Source: Prorocentrum cordatum (taxonomy: Eukaryota > Sar > Dinophyceae > Prorocentrales > Prorocentraceae). From it: 64,000 bases of DNA. The position numbers were made by a program, and so were the translations under genes. The stretch is from NCBI GenBank assembly GCA_963575745.1, contig CAUYUJ010022526.1, forward strand, positions 124,001 through 188,000, read 5' to 3'. Position 1 is the first letter of the stretch; the number at the start of each line of letters is the position of its first letter. The notes beneath the pieces are model-generated. The model made no database searches, was not told where the DNA came from, and was given only the letters and a program-made list of their open reading frames with translations. This document shows positions 46,403 through 56,620 of the stretch, piece by piece.

Positions 46403-48290
46403 TTGGTGTATCCGCCGAGCCTGCCGAGTCCACCGCTCCTGGGTTCCGCGGACGCCCACCTGGCGGAAGACGTGGGCGAGGACATCGTCGTGGGCGTGGT
46501 GGGCGTCCTACTCGCGCAGGGTATCAAGGAGATCAACGTCAAGGAGGAAAAGTGGAAATCGCCCCAGGGTCGCGCGATGATCGAGAGGGCGTACGAGAAG
46601 GAGACGACGAGCCTGGTGCATGAGACCGAGGCGTGGAAGCCGGTGGACCTGGAGACGTCGCGGCTGCTGAAGACGCAGGTGCCGGAGCGGATCTTGCGCC
46701 CGAGGCCGGTGCTGACGTTGCGATCCGGCGACGACGGCAAGGGCGAGGTCAAGTGCCGGTGCACGCTGCAGGGCTTCAAGGGCTCCGACATCCTGGACCT
46801 GGTGCGTGAGGGGCGGACGGCAAGCCCCACCATGTCCACCAACGGGCGCGCGATGCTCCTGCAGACACTGGCGTCGTGCAAGTTCGAGATGACGATCGGC
46901 GATGTGAAGTCGGCGCTCCTGGTGGCCGAGCCGGAAGCGAGGCCAAACGGCCCGATCTATGTGACGATGCCGAAGGACTACACGCTGAAGGGTCACCACC
47001 CAGAGCAGCTCTTCGAGGTGATCAACGGGCACGGGCTTGGAGATCAACCTCAGCAGTGGTGGCGCACGTTCGAGCGGTTCATGATGGGGGAGCTGAAGTT
47101 TGACCAGCACCCGATGGACCCGTGCGTGTTTTTGCTGAGGGAGCCGTTGACGCAGGAGAGCGCCCACCTCGTGGCCAGGGACCGGGTGTCCGTGATCCCG
47201 TATGCCACGGGTCCTGAGCGTGCGCAGCTTCGCGGCGAGCCGGGCGCGCTGTGCGGCATCCTCGGAGTGCACTTTGACGATCAGGTCAACGGTGGTCGTG
47301 GGCAGTTGTGGGGTAGTGCGATGAAAAAGCTGAGAGCGAGATTCCCCTTCAGGAAGTGGGTGACGGGCAGCGGTGAGTTCACGGGATCGGTCCTCGCCCA
47401 GCGGGCCGACTACTCGATCGTCCAATCGCCGTCGGAGTACACGAAAGGGATCAGTCCAGCTAAAACTAGGAGGTCGGCCCGACCCGATGATGTGGCCCAG
47501 CCGTTCGAAGTGCACAATCATATCTCGACTACGCAGCAGGGAGACTGGGTGGCGGGCCAAACGAGGCCCGACTTGAGTTGCGAGATTTCGTTCTCCCAGC
47601 AGATCATGCCTAACCCTACGGTCGGACATATTCGGATATCGAATGCGTGGGTGAGGAGAGCGAAGCAGTTTCACGAGATCTCGATCACCTTCCTGAGTAT
47701 CCCTCCAGAGCGGTTGCGTTTCGTGTGCCACTCGGACTACTCGTCGAAGGACCTAGATGGGACTGGTAGGACGCAGGGCGGGTACATCATAGGTGCAACG
47801 GATCCCTTCATGGCTAAGGGTCTCTTGGCTCCCTGGCGCACTCTGGTCTGGAAGTCTCAGAAGATCAAGCAGGGGTGTGCGTCGACGTTGGCGGGGGGAA
47901 GTATGCTTCTCAAGGCTTCCCTGGGTCGCCTGGAGTGGATTATGTGCGCTTTCGCGGCCACCCTGTGCCCCATGTTCTGTCTGGAGAACCGGGACAAGTA
48001 CTCCAGGAAGTTCTCGGCCATCAGCGTTATCGACTGCAAGTCGGTGTTCGATCACGTGACCAAGCCAGGGGGCCCCACAGGGCTCGACGACAAGAAGGCC
48101 TCCATAGACATCGCCATAGCCAAAGGGAGCCTCCGGAGGTTTGGTGTTGCTCTTCGCCGGGGCCCGACAGAGCTCATGCTAGGAGATGCGTTGACGAAAG
48201 ATCGAGCAGAAGCAGCGGATGTGTTGAGAGCATGTCTGAGAGCGTCGGCGTACCAGTTGGCAGATGAATCCGTCACTTTGGCTAAGGCTC
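46403..48290 (+). CDS. Copia reverse transcriptase and RNase H
   Basis: An 848-codon frame runs 46403-48949, but only the first about 630 codons fit the family. The RVT_2-type RT has TLQGFKGSDILDLVREGRTA with SPTMSTNGRAMLLQTLA, motif A EMTIGDVKSALL (Asp167) and motif C GILGVHFDDQVNGG (FDD 291-293). RNase H follows with VCHSDYSSKDLDGTG (Asp445), VIDCKSVFDHVT and MLGDALTKDRAEAADVLR; the Glu expected in the S-T-L-x-x-E box is Gly (CASTLAGGSMLL), so one catalytic residue is lost. After about 48290 this frame becomes Gly/Arg-rich shadow while another frame carries the tail ORF. It copies the element's RNA in an intact copy. Confidence 0.85.
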
Positions 48291-48986
48291 ATGCTGAGAA
48301 ATCTGCTCGCGCTTGCCGTGCCGGTGCCCCTGGCCCGCCTCCGGGCCTGCAGAATGGTGCTGTTCGAGGTGGCGGGCAGCGACGAGCAGGCCAGGGCGTT
48401 CCTGCTCGGCCTGATGGACGTCTACCCGGAACTCTCGTTATCCGTGGTGGCGGATACCAAGGTCAGGGCGAAGGTGCCGGTCAAGTCTCTCTCGGGGAGC
48501 GTGCCGGCCAAGAAGGGCAACGCCATGGTGACACTGCAGTGCGTCGTCAGTACCAGCAATGTGCAGGTGTGGGCGGCCGCCGCGGTGGAGGACGATATTC
48601 GCGGGACGCTCGTGGGGCTCGAGAAGGCGTGCGTGGCGTGGCAGAGCGCGCCGCCCGACGGCAAGCCGAAGATGGAGATCGAGTCGCCAGCAACGGAGTT
48701 CTTGCGGAGCAAGACGGAGAAGCCTCACAAGCAGGAGCCCGAGGACGTCATGACGAAGATGAACCTGCCGACCGACGAGGGCTACGCCGAAGGAATGGAC
48801 GCAATCATGGAGAGTGTGACGTGGTCTTTGGAGAACCACCCGGTCATGCGCGACAGGATCCTGGAGGTGCCGCAGCAGTTCGTGCCGGACCCCGAGGACG
48901 GTCCGAGGTTCGTTCCGGCTGTCGGGAGCGAGTGGGATCCGGGAGCTGACTGGACGATGGGCGAGCGTGTTGGCAATGGGCAGTGA
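48264..48986 (+). CDS. Extra ORF between Copia RNase H and the 3' LTR
   Basis: 240 codons, in a different frame from RT and overlapping its end. A start at Met10 (MLRNLLALAVPVPLARLRAC, 48291) leaves only a short overlap and gives a hydrophobic N-terminus that could be a signal or anchor segment. It continues MVLFEVAGSDEQARAFLLGL, AKKGNAMVTLQCVVSTSNVQ, GYAEGMDAIMESVTWSLENH and PEDGPRFVPAVGSEWDPGAD, and stops at TGA 48984-48986, just before the purine-rich tract. Composition is balanced, unlike the shadow frames. No family was recognised. Copia elements usually end after RNase H, so an additional ORF here is unusual. It might be a second structural protein or a captured host piece. Confidence 0.55.
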   Translation: MNPSLWLRLMLRNLLALAVPVPLARLRACRMVLFEVAGSDEQARAFLLGLMDVYPELSLSVVADTKVRAKVPVKSLSGSVPAKKGNAMVTLQCVVSTSNVQVWAAAAVEDDIRGTLVGLEKACVAWQSAPPDGKPKMEIESPATEFLRSKTEKPHKQEPEDVMTKMNLPTDEGYAEGMDAIMESVTWSLENHPVMRDRILEVPQQFVPDPEDGPRFVPAVGSEWDPGADWTMGERVGNGQ

Positions 48987-48998
48987 GTGAGGAGCACC

Positions 48999-49016
48999 GA
49001 AGAGAGAGAAGATGAG
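48999..49016 (+). promoter_or_regulatory. Polypurine tract
   Basis: GAAGAGAGAGAAGATGAG lies directly before the 3' LTR (one T in an otherwise purine run). This is the expected site for plus-strand priming. Confidence 0.75.
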
Positions 49017-49314
49017 TGCGAACGCGAACTACCCGTGAGCGCCCTGTAGGCCCCCTGGGGCCCCTAGGAGTGCTGGTGCCCTTTTCAGTTCCCGTGCCGA
49101 CCCCAAAAGGGCACCGGTGCCCTTTTCAGTTCCCGTGCCGACCCCAAAAGGGCACCGGTGGCCCCTAGCAGCGTTCCGCTCCGTAGCCGCTGTTCTGGTT
49201 CGATAGGCCCACCGCGCGGGGAGCGCGGGCGCCCTCGGCCGCGCTTGCAGGAGGCAGAAAACATCCTCGACTCATCCATCGAGCTCGACTCTACTCGCGA
49301 TCGTGGAGTTCGCA
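49017..49314 (+). repeat. 3' LTR of the Copia element
   Basis: 298 bp, starting TGCGAACGCG and ending GAGTTCGCA. The substitutions relative to the 5' LTR include GGGGCCC for GAGGTCC, CCGCTG for CCACTG and GACTC for GATTC. Confidence 0.93.
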
Positions 49315-49319
49315 CGACG
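49315..49319. other. Target-site duplication (right) of the Copia element
   Basis: CGACG, identical to 42080-42084. Confidence 0.9.
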
Positions 49320-50059
49320 CATCTGGCTTTGTTCCCAAACTCACATGCTTCGCCCCCCCCCCAAAGGGACCCACAAGACGGGTGGCAACGACGCGAGCGA
49401 TCTTGATCCGTTTCCTGATGCACCCAGGCGAGCCCTTGAGGCACTAGAGAGGACCTTAGATCATCAGCAAGATCCCAGCCTACATGGCGCTCAACCTTGC
49501 GACCCGGGGTCGGACGGCATGCGGTCTAAGACCTTGGAGGACATGTTTTTTTTTCGAATGCGGCCAGAAGAGCATATATGCAATTGCAACAGCGAGCATC
49601 TCGACGCAGTATTGGCGGAGGACGCGGGCGATACAGCTCTACAGAGGGTGACGTACCTACGGTCCTGCGACAGACGCACTCTTCTCAGCTGCACCCGACG
49701 GTGGTCACACAGTCTCCGACCTCGACAATTACATCGCGCATTCCAAGCCCACCGTTCGACCCCCAGCGACCACCCACTCGGCATTACGACCTCCACCTTC
49801 CAGCATCCGACCTTCCACCCCCGCCTCAACCTCCACCTGTCGACGTCTAACCTTCACCAGTTCAGCGCTCCAACATCCAGGGTCCACAATCTGTTTTTCC
49901 TCCTCAGCCCACGGCATTCGACATTCTTTTCCCGCCACCTATCGACCTCCAACCTCCACTGCCTCAGCATCCCGACATCCAACTTCCATCCTTTCACCTC
50001 CATCCGACAAAACATACCTCCAAACAGCATTCGCAACAACAGCGGTTACTCCACGGCAG
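49320..50059. other. Region between Copia and the LINE-A endonuclease
   Basis: Probably the 5' part of LINE-A (ORF1 or leader). Pyrimidine-rich CATCCGACCTTCCACC units from about 49780 to 49990. A 253-codon frame (49303-50064) and another at 49578-49850 show no motif. The endonuclease frame is open from about 49990 upstream of its first good match. Confidence 0.35.
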
Positions 50060-51535
50060 AGTAACTTCACAATCATAAATAAAGATGCCCTGAGCCTCAC
50101 TAGCGACTCAGCGGTTGACCTACTTGTGCGCGAGCTCTCGGACGTACGCTGGGACGTTGTGGCGCTCAATGAAACGTGGAGGACAGAAAAGCGGGAGTAT
50201 TGGGTCACGGAACCTGGCGCGCATATATTTGCAGCTTCAGGGCATGAACCTCCAACTCGTGGAATTGCTTTTCTTGTTCGCAAACGGCACGCGCGAGGAA
50301 TGCGAATATTCAAACCAGTGAACGAGTGGATCGCATACATCGACCTCGACATCGGGCAGCACTCACTACGGATCATCACAGCTTATTTTCCACATGGGGG
50401 TTACGGAGACCAGCACGTGCAGACCGTGTGCGACGTGCTCACAGAGATCCACGCCGATGCCCAACAGCAGAAATTCACGACCGTACTCACAGAAGACCTC
50501 AATGCAAACGTCGGCATAACATGCGGCAGTGACGACGACGGCAATGCCAACGAACTGGACCGGCACACTCTCGGGAAATACGGTGTGGACATGTGCAACC
50601 AACGTGGGGCTTGGCTACGATCGTGGGCCTGCGTGCGGAAATTCACCATCGCGAGCACGATGTTCTGCAAGCGCCCAGAAAATATCTTCACGTACGCGCA
50701 CGCTGGCTCTATGCATGCACAAACACAGATAGACTATATACTCGTGGACCGGAAGGCCCGGCACCTCGTGTTCGATGCATTCGCTACTACTTGCCCCGAC
50801 CTTGGTTCCGACCACCAAGCAGTGCACCTCCGACTAGCGCTGGACGGCCCGGCATTCCGACCACGACGATGGAAGCGACGACCACGACGCAACCGCACTC
50901 CCCAGATACTGCGACCTAGCGACCCTGATTTCCAGCACCATTTAATGAAACACTTGACGAACATCGACCCCGCAAGCTCCCCCCAAGACACTTGCATGCG
51001 AACCGAAGAGGCGCTCATATCCGCCTACAAAGACCATCAACAATAGAAAGAGGATCAACACCAGCACGGATCGCAGCAACAACCAGTTTCGACCTACGTC
51101 GTCGACGAAACCCGACGGCACCTACAAGCTCTCATCTTACAACGCCAGAACACGCCGCACAGGGACACAGCTACAAGGACAACACTCAGCAAACGTACTC
51201 TACGACAGCACAGGGCTATTAAGGGAGCTCAACGACAAGCGGCGCTGAACGAGGTCATAACCAAGTTCCGGGGCCTTAACGAGACATCCGACATCAGATC
51301 CAACAAGAAGAGGGGCCTCATACCAGCCATGACGACGGCGGACGGCAACCGCGAGACAGACCGACGTGGGATTGCAGACGTCTTCGCGGAATTCTACGAG
51401 AAGCTGCACCAGTGCCCCCCCGAAGCTCATCCGCCCGCGCAGGAGAGCACAACCTCCCATGCAAACAAAAGCGCCACGACTCACATGACACAGGGTATTC
51501 CACCTTTTACCGACAACGAATTAACCAAGCAGTGA
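50060..51535 (+). pseudogene. LINE-A endonuclease domain and linker
   Basis: Frame 2 reads SDVRWDVVALNETWRTEKRE (N-E-T-W, metal-binding Glu), GIAFLVRKRHARGMRIFK, SLRIITAYFPHGGYGDQHVQ, FTTVLTEDLNANVGITCG (position of G-D-F-N-A, here E-D-L-N-A), TQIDYILVDRKARHLVFDAF and CPDLGSDHQAVHLRL (S-D-H). This is the exo-endonuclease-phosphatase fold used by LINEs to nick target DNA. A TAG at 51044-51046 interrupts the frame; it resumes with TRRHLQALILQRQNTPHRDT and RRGIADVFAEFYEKLHQCPP to a TGA at 51533-51535. The Gly to Glu change at the D-x-N box and the stops mark it as inactive. Confidence 0.85.
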
Positions 51536-51540
51536 AGCAA

Positions 51541-52310
51541 CTCAGAAACGGCAGGTGCAAAGACACGGCAGGTCTTACCGCATAATTTCTGAAAGCAGGA
51601 GGCCGCACCATCGAACATAATATGTGAAACGCTTTAACGACATCTTGACACCAGAGCAGACACCGCCAGAGCAATGGAGACGCACCGCAATCATCGTCAT
51701 ACATAAGTCTGGGGGCCCACAGTTTCCCAACAATTACAGACCAATCGCCATCATACCGTTACTGTACGAGCTAATGGCCCGACTGCTTTGCAACAGACTC
51801 GAAGCGCAGTTCGACTCGCAGCAATCACCTGGCCAAGCTGGATTCCGAAAAGAGTACTGCACTGAAGACCACTTTTTCACCATGACGTTGCTGTTTGAAC
51901 AGTGCAACGAATGGCAAATGAATGTGGGGACAGCCGCGATAGATTTCAAGAAGGCGTTCGATTGCGTCTATCACCGCTGCCTCTGGGAAGCGCTACGCGA
52001 CCAAGGTGTGCCCGCCCCCTACATCGCCTTGCTCCAGAAGGTCTACGACGAGCAGACTGCGACGGTGCGGACCGACGTGAACAGCAGGGTTTTCAGTATT
52101 GAACGGGGCGTGAGGCAAGGCGACCCTCTAAGTTCTTACTTATTCAACGCGCTGCTCGAGCACGTGTTCCGGAAACTCAAACCATCTTGGGCCCGCAAGG
52201 GCTTTGGTATTACATTGGGGCATGCCGAATCAACTATTCTTTCCAACTTGCGCTTTGCAGACGACGTGCTTCTATTCGCGCCCAATCTAAGACAAGTGTA
52301 TTCTTCGTGA
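51541..52310 (+). pseudogene. LINE-A reverse transcriptase
   Basis: The N-terminal finger is in frame 1 with stops (QLRNGRCKDTAGLTA); from 51624 frame 3 gives RRTAIIVIHKSGGPQFPNNY with RPIAIIPLLYELMARLLCNR, motif A TAAIDFKKAFDCVYHRCLWE, motif B RGVRQGDPLSSYLFNALLEH and motif C NLRFADDVLLFAPN (FADD). Just after motif C a 5-bp deletion relative to the second copy (AGACAAGTGTATT against AGACAATTGAAGTGTATT) shifts the frame and ends it at 52310. Catalytic motifs are intact but the ORF is not. Confidence 0.88.
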
Positions 52311-53213
52311 TCTCGAAGAAGCAGCCTCGTAATGCTGGCTCGAGCTACACCCAGACAAGACGCACATCCTCACCAACATAAGCCGGAGACAGGGGCGAAC
52401 GATTACTCACGTGAACATCGACGACGACAGAATCGAACTCTTCAGCGACGAACGAAACACGAAGTACCTCGGCCGGAAGCTCACATTCCACGACTATCAA
52501 CACGCCGAGCTCGCCAACAGGATCGCAATGGGATGGCGCAGATCCAACCAACTACACGGCAAATTAACGAGCGAAAGGTACACCTCCCACAGCGGGCTCC
52601 GGCTATTCAGTGGCACCGTAATGCCAACAGTTATGTGGCTCTTACCAAAAGCGTGCTCTCGACATCACGACGCGCACAGCGACGCATGCTACGGTTCATT
52701 GTGAACACGCCGAGGCGCCGGGATAATACCCAACATATTGCAGCAACGGGCGACGACGCCCGTTCCAACCTTGACCGCGGAGACGACAGCACCAGCGACA
52801 GCACGAGCGACGCAAGACGGAATCTTGATTTCGACGTCGAAGACGACGCAGACCTCGAACCGTGGGAAGAGTTCATCCGCAGAGCCACGCATGCGGCTAC
52901 AGATCTCGCTGCCCGTTTTTATGTGGTCGAGTGGACAACCATATGCCACAAACGACACTGGCGTTGGGCAAGACGCGTGGCAACGCAATCGCGCCACATA
53001 TGGACAAGACTTGCGGCAGCGTGGGGGCCAGCAGCCCACGACACTCGGATAGCACAACGCAGGCATGGAAGACCGCGCAAGCGTTGGTGCGACGACATAT
53101 CCCAATTTGTGCAAAGTCGAATTGGTGGAATCACCCAACAGTGGCTGGACGATGCATGTGATCAGATACTTTGGGACACTTGGGGAGACGACTTCCTCCA
53201 CCACATTCAGTGA
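52311..53213 (+). pseudogene. LINE-A C-terminal domain
   Basis: After a TAA (EEAAS*CWLELHP) that is shared with the second copy, frame 1 reads LELHPDKTHILTNISRRQGR and TKYLGRKLTFHDYQHAELAN; frame 3 then carries LSTSRRAQRRMLRFIVNTPR, EPWEEFIRRATHAATDLAAR and RRHGRPRKRWCDDISQFVQS and ends at TGA 53211-53213. This R-R-A-Q-R-x-M-L and G-R-P-x-x-R-W pattern is typical of the region after RT in LINEs of this kind. Confidence 0.8.
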
Positions 53214-53924
53214 GCGGGCTCCGGCCCACCCGCGCTGCTCTTAGGGAGCCTGCTGGCTGGCCGGCGGACTCAGCGCGCTCCGCTCCGCTCCCTCTTCCCT
53301 CCCCCTCGTCCCCTCACTCTTCCTCCTCGTCCTCCCCCGCCGACCTCCCTCCTCCTTCAGAGCAGGACACCTCCCCCGCTTTCGCGTCCAGTCACAACCA
53401 AGCCATATCGCGCGGCAGCACGCGCGTCCTCCCCCCCGCCGCATCGCACTTCCAAACCACGGGATTCCCAGATACACCGTCCCAAACGGCGCTTGTCATC
53501 GTTTCAGGACAACTTGGCACCATACTTGGAACACATGCGGTGGGCATTCTACCAAACTCGTGCTTGCGTCTTGATTTTACGCATGCGGGCCAGGCCGAAA
53601 AGGCACTTGGTGTGTGATTCTGGAGACTTTTGGTTTAGTGCCACCTGTTTGCGGGGTGATACCCAAGTCTCGTCTGGTTCGATATTCGGCGTCATTCAGG
53701 GCGACGTTTGGGAGTTCGGGGCTTGGCAGTGAGAAGGGGCGGGGAGGCGGGGGGCGCACTAGAGTCTGGGGAAGATCGGGGGGCATGCGGATCGCTTTCT
53801 GGCGCGCTCTTCCCGCGAGCAAGTTGGCATTGCTTGGTTCCCAAGTAAGCGAGGGTCGTGCAAAGGCCAGGCAGGTTCTTCCTCTTCTTAGCTTGGGCTC
53901 GGGCACTCATGAAGTTGTAGGCGT
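53214..53924. other. LINE-A downstream region (unit A)
   Basis: GCGGGCTCCGGCCCACCC after the stop, then block F7 (53290-53412) and unassigned sequence. The same layout follows the second copy at 56621-57330. No gene recognised. Confidence 0.6.
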
Positions 53925-54095
53925 CCTGGGTCCGTCTCGGAGCCATCTTAGGCCGTCTTGATACCATCTTGGGCCGGGCTCAAGCTCGGGCTTAGGCCCT
54001 CACGTCGCCATTCTAGGTATGTGGGGCCGTCTCGGAGGCCTCTTGGGCCGTCTCGGAGGCATATTGGGCCGTCCTGATCCCACCTCAGGCCATGC
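53925..54095. repeat. GGCCGTCTTGG-type minisatellite (unit A)
   Basis: Units such as CCGTCTCGGAGCCATCTTAG and GGCCGTCTCGGAGGCCTCTT; same family as 14085-15120. Repeated at 57335-57500 in unit B. Confidence 0.75.
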
Positions 54096-54149
54096 TCGGG
54101 CTCGGGCTCGGGCCTTCACGAGGCGATCCTCTGGCACATCTCGAACGCG

Positions 54150-54345
54150 AGGATCGGGGCATCGACCGAGGATCAAGGATCGATCGAGGATCGAGTTTCG
54201 ATCAAGGTTTGAGTATCGAGGATCGATCGAGGATCGAGGATCAATCGAGTATCGAGCATCGATCGAGGCGCGAGGAGCGAGGATCGATCGAGGATCGATC
54301 GAGGATCGATCGAGGATCGAAGCTCAACCGAGGATCGAGGATCGA
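54150..54345. repeat. GATCGAGG minisatellite (unit A)
   Basis: CGATCGAGGATCGAGG repeats; unit B (57570-57745) has a slightly shorter version, differing by about 9 bp in the GATCGATCGAG run. Related to 1802-2112. Confidence 0.9.
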
Positions 54346-54506
54346 GGAGTGCAGCACTCCTTCCCAGGCCCTCTCCATCGCCTCCCTCCCCATTCCTCCC
54401 GCCCGCTCGCCCCTCCTTCCCCCGCCCCCATCCCCCTCCTCCTCCTCCGTCTCCTCCTCCTCCTCTTTCTCCTCCTCCTCCCTTCCCCTCCCCCTCCGCC
54501 CCTCCT

Positions 54507-54690
54507 CACGACTGGCGTGGACCGCTTCTCTGAAGCAGCACGGGTGGCGGACGACAAGAAGCGCCGCTGGCGTGGACGGCTTTTTTGAAGTAATACGTAC
54601 GGCACGGACGAGAAACGCCTACAGCGTGGACACCTTATCCGAAGCAGTACTGCACGTGGACCTTTTTTTGCCGCGCATCGGCACTCACTC
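54507..54690. repeat. ~60-bp tandem repeat, three units (unit A)
   Basis: CTGGCGTGGACCGCTTCTCT, CTGGCGTGGACGGCTTTTTT and CAGCGTGGACACCTTATCCG each start a unit with GAAGCAGYACG-like ends. Repeated in unit B at 57907-58090. Confidence 0.75.
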
Positions 54691-55331
54691 CCCGGGCCTT
54701 TGGACCCTTCTGGGGGCTCTTGACAGAATGTTGCACCACCGAGCTGTTTCGACTCGCCAGGGCCGGACCCAATATTGAACGAGCGTTCCCTCGGAGGAGG
54801 GGCTGGAAACATTCGTATCCAGTCATCTCGAACGCAATATTGAACAAACGGTCCCGGAGCAGCGGGGCCAGGCAAATCTTGAGCCCAACATTTTGGACGC
54901 AACATTTGCCAATGTGGCCGAGGGGTGAAGGGGGGAATTGGGTTTCTTCTAGTTCGGGCATTGCGGTTGCACATTTTTTTCTTCAGCCGTGGTCCCGCGT
55001 CCACCGTTCTGTTCTCCGCTCCCTCCCGCGTCTTGCGCTCGAACCTGACTCCTGATTGCCTGGCGTCCCAGCTCCGACGCAGCGGGGCGTTCGGGTGGTA
55101 TGTCCAAGAACGCTGCCCCGTCCATTCGCAGGCCAACCGCATCCCTCCGCCTGAAAGCTTCGGAAGTTGCCGACAGAGCTGAGGGTCAGGGGGAGGAGGA
55201 GGAGGAGGAGGACCAGTGGAAACCCAAGAGTCATCAACGAAGTTGGAATTCAAACCCTCCCTCCACGCTTCCTCTTCACATGCCCCTACAACGGTTCATT
55301 TCCATTGAGGGAACTGTCTCGTTGGAAGACA

Positions 55332-56620
55332 ACAGCCGCGATAGATTTCAAGAAGGCGTTCGATTGCGTCTATCACCACTGCCTTTGGGAAGCGCTACGC
55401 GACCAAGGTGTGCCCGCCCCCTACATCGCCTTGCTCCAGAAGGTCTACGACGAGCAGACTGCGACGGTGCGGACCGACGTGAACAGCAGGGTTTTCAGTA
55501 TTGAACGGGGCGTGAGGCAAGGCGACCCTCTAAGTTCTTACTTATTCAACGCGCTGCTCGAGCACGTGTTCCGGAAACTCAAACCATCTTGGGCCCGCAA
55601 GGGCTTTGGCATTACATTGGGGCATGCCAAATCAACTATTCTTACCAACTTGCGCTTTGCAGACGACGTACTTATATTCGCGCCCAATCTAAGACAATTG
55701 AAGTGTATTCTTCGTGATCTCGAAGAAGCAGCCTCATAATGCGGGCTCGAGCTACACCCAGACAAGACGCACATCCTCACCAACATAAGCCGGAGACAGG
55801 GGCGAACGATTACTCACGTGAACATCGACGACGACAGAATCGAAATCTTCAGCGACGAACGAAACACGAAGTACCTCGGCCGGAAGCTCACATTCCGCGA
55901 CTATCAACACGCCGAGCTCGCCAACAGGATCGCAATGGGATGGCGCAGATCCAACCAACTACACGGCAAATTAACGAGCGAAAGGTACACCTCCCACAGC
56001 AGGCTCCGGCTATTCAGTGGCACCGTAACGCCAACAGTTATGTGGCTCTTACCAAAAGCGTGCTCTCGACATCACGACGCGCACAGCGACGCATGCTACG
56101 ACTCATTGTGAACACGCCGAGGCGACGGGAGAATACCCAACATATTGCGGCAACGGGCGACGACGCCCGTTCCAACCTTGACCGCGGAGACGACAGCACC
56201 AGCGACAGCACGAGCGACGCAAGACGGAATCTTGATTTCGACGTCAAAGACGACGCAGACCTCGAACCGTGGGAAGAGTTCATCCGCAGAGCCACGCATG
56301 CGGCTACAGATCTTGCTGCCCGTTTTCATGTGGTCGAGTGGACAACCATATGCCACAAACGACACTGGAGTTGGGCAAGACGCGTGGCAACGCTATCGCG
56401 CCACATATGGACAAGACTTGCGGCAGCGTGGGAGCCAGAAGCCCACGACACTCGGATAGCACAACGCAGGCATGGAAGACCGCGCAAGCGTTGGTGCGAC
56501 GACATATCCCAATTTGTCCAAAGTCGAATTGGTGGAATCACCCAACAGTGTCTGGACGATGCATGTGATCAGATACTTTGGGACACTTGGGGAGACGACT
56601 TCCTCCACCACATTCAGTGA
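55332..56620 (+). pseudogene. LINE-A 3' fragment, second copy
   Basis: Begins inside RT motif A because of the duplication, fused in frame to unit A flank sequence (frame 55167-55739, ...LSRWKTTAAIDFKKAFDC). Motifs B (RGVRQGDPLSSYLFNALLEH) and C (NLRFADDVLIFAPN) are present, and the frame continues RQLKCILRDLEEAAS to the shared TAA; the C-terminal domain follows in two frames to TGA 56618-56620. It lacks the 5-bp deletion of the first copy, so that deletion arose after the duplication, while the TAA and the later frameshift predate it. Confidence 0.85.

Larger units (their letters stand above)
42085..49314 (+). mobile_element. Full-length Ty1/copia LTR retrotransposon
   Basis: A 7,230-bp element with 298-bp LTRs (42085-42382 and 49017-49314), TGCGAAC...GTTCGCA ends, a CGACG target duplication, a purine-rich tract at 48999-49016, and domains in Copia order (gag, protease, integrase, RT, RNase H). 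An extra methyltransferase-like module lies between protease and integrase, and an extra ORF between RNase H and the 3' LTR. Eight differences were counted between the LTRs (about 97% identity), so insertion is fairly recent. Coding frames shift at about 43.88, 44.14, 44.22, 44.6, 45.25, 45.4 and 46.3 kb, with an in-frame stop at 45843-45845. The copy cannot move by itself, unless some shifts are programmed. Confidence 0.92.
50060..53217 (+). mobile_element. Non-LTR retrotransposon LINE-A, broken copy
   Basis: Carries an apurinic-type endonuclease, RT and the C-terminal domain of a LINE ORF2, with no RNase H. The frames change at least four times and there are in-frame stops at 51044-51046, about 51585 and 52331. 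The 3' half (from 51930) is repeated at 55332. The 5' end was not located. Confidence 0.85.
51930..55331. repeat. 3.4-kb tandem duplication, unit A
   Basis: Starts with ACAGCCGCGATAGATTTC inside LINE-A RT motif A and runs through the 3' flank to GGAAGACA at 55331. It is followed directly by unit B. The junction carries ACAG microhomology. Length 3402 bp. Confidence 0.92.

Noticed and set aside
46403-48949. Full 848-codon frame as one Copia protein
   Set aside because: After about 48290 it is a Gly/Arg-rich shadow of another, better frame; RNase H ends before that.
53985-53995. GGCTCAAG at about 53986 as another spliced-leader relic
   Set aside because: Preceding bases do not match the leader, and the second duplication unit has GGCTCAGG here.
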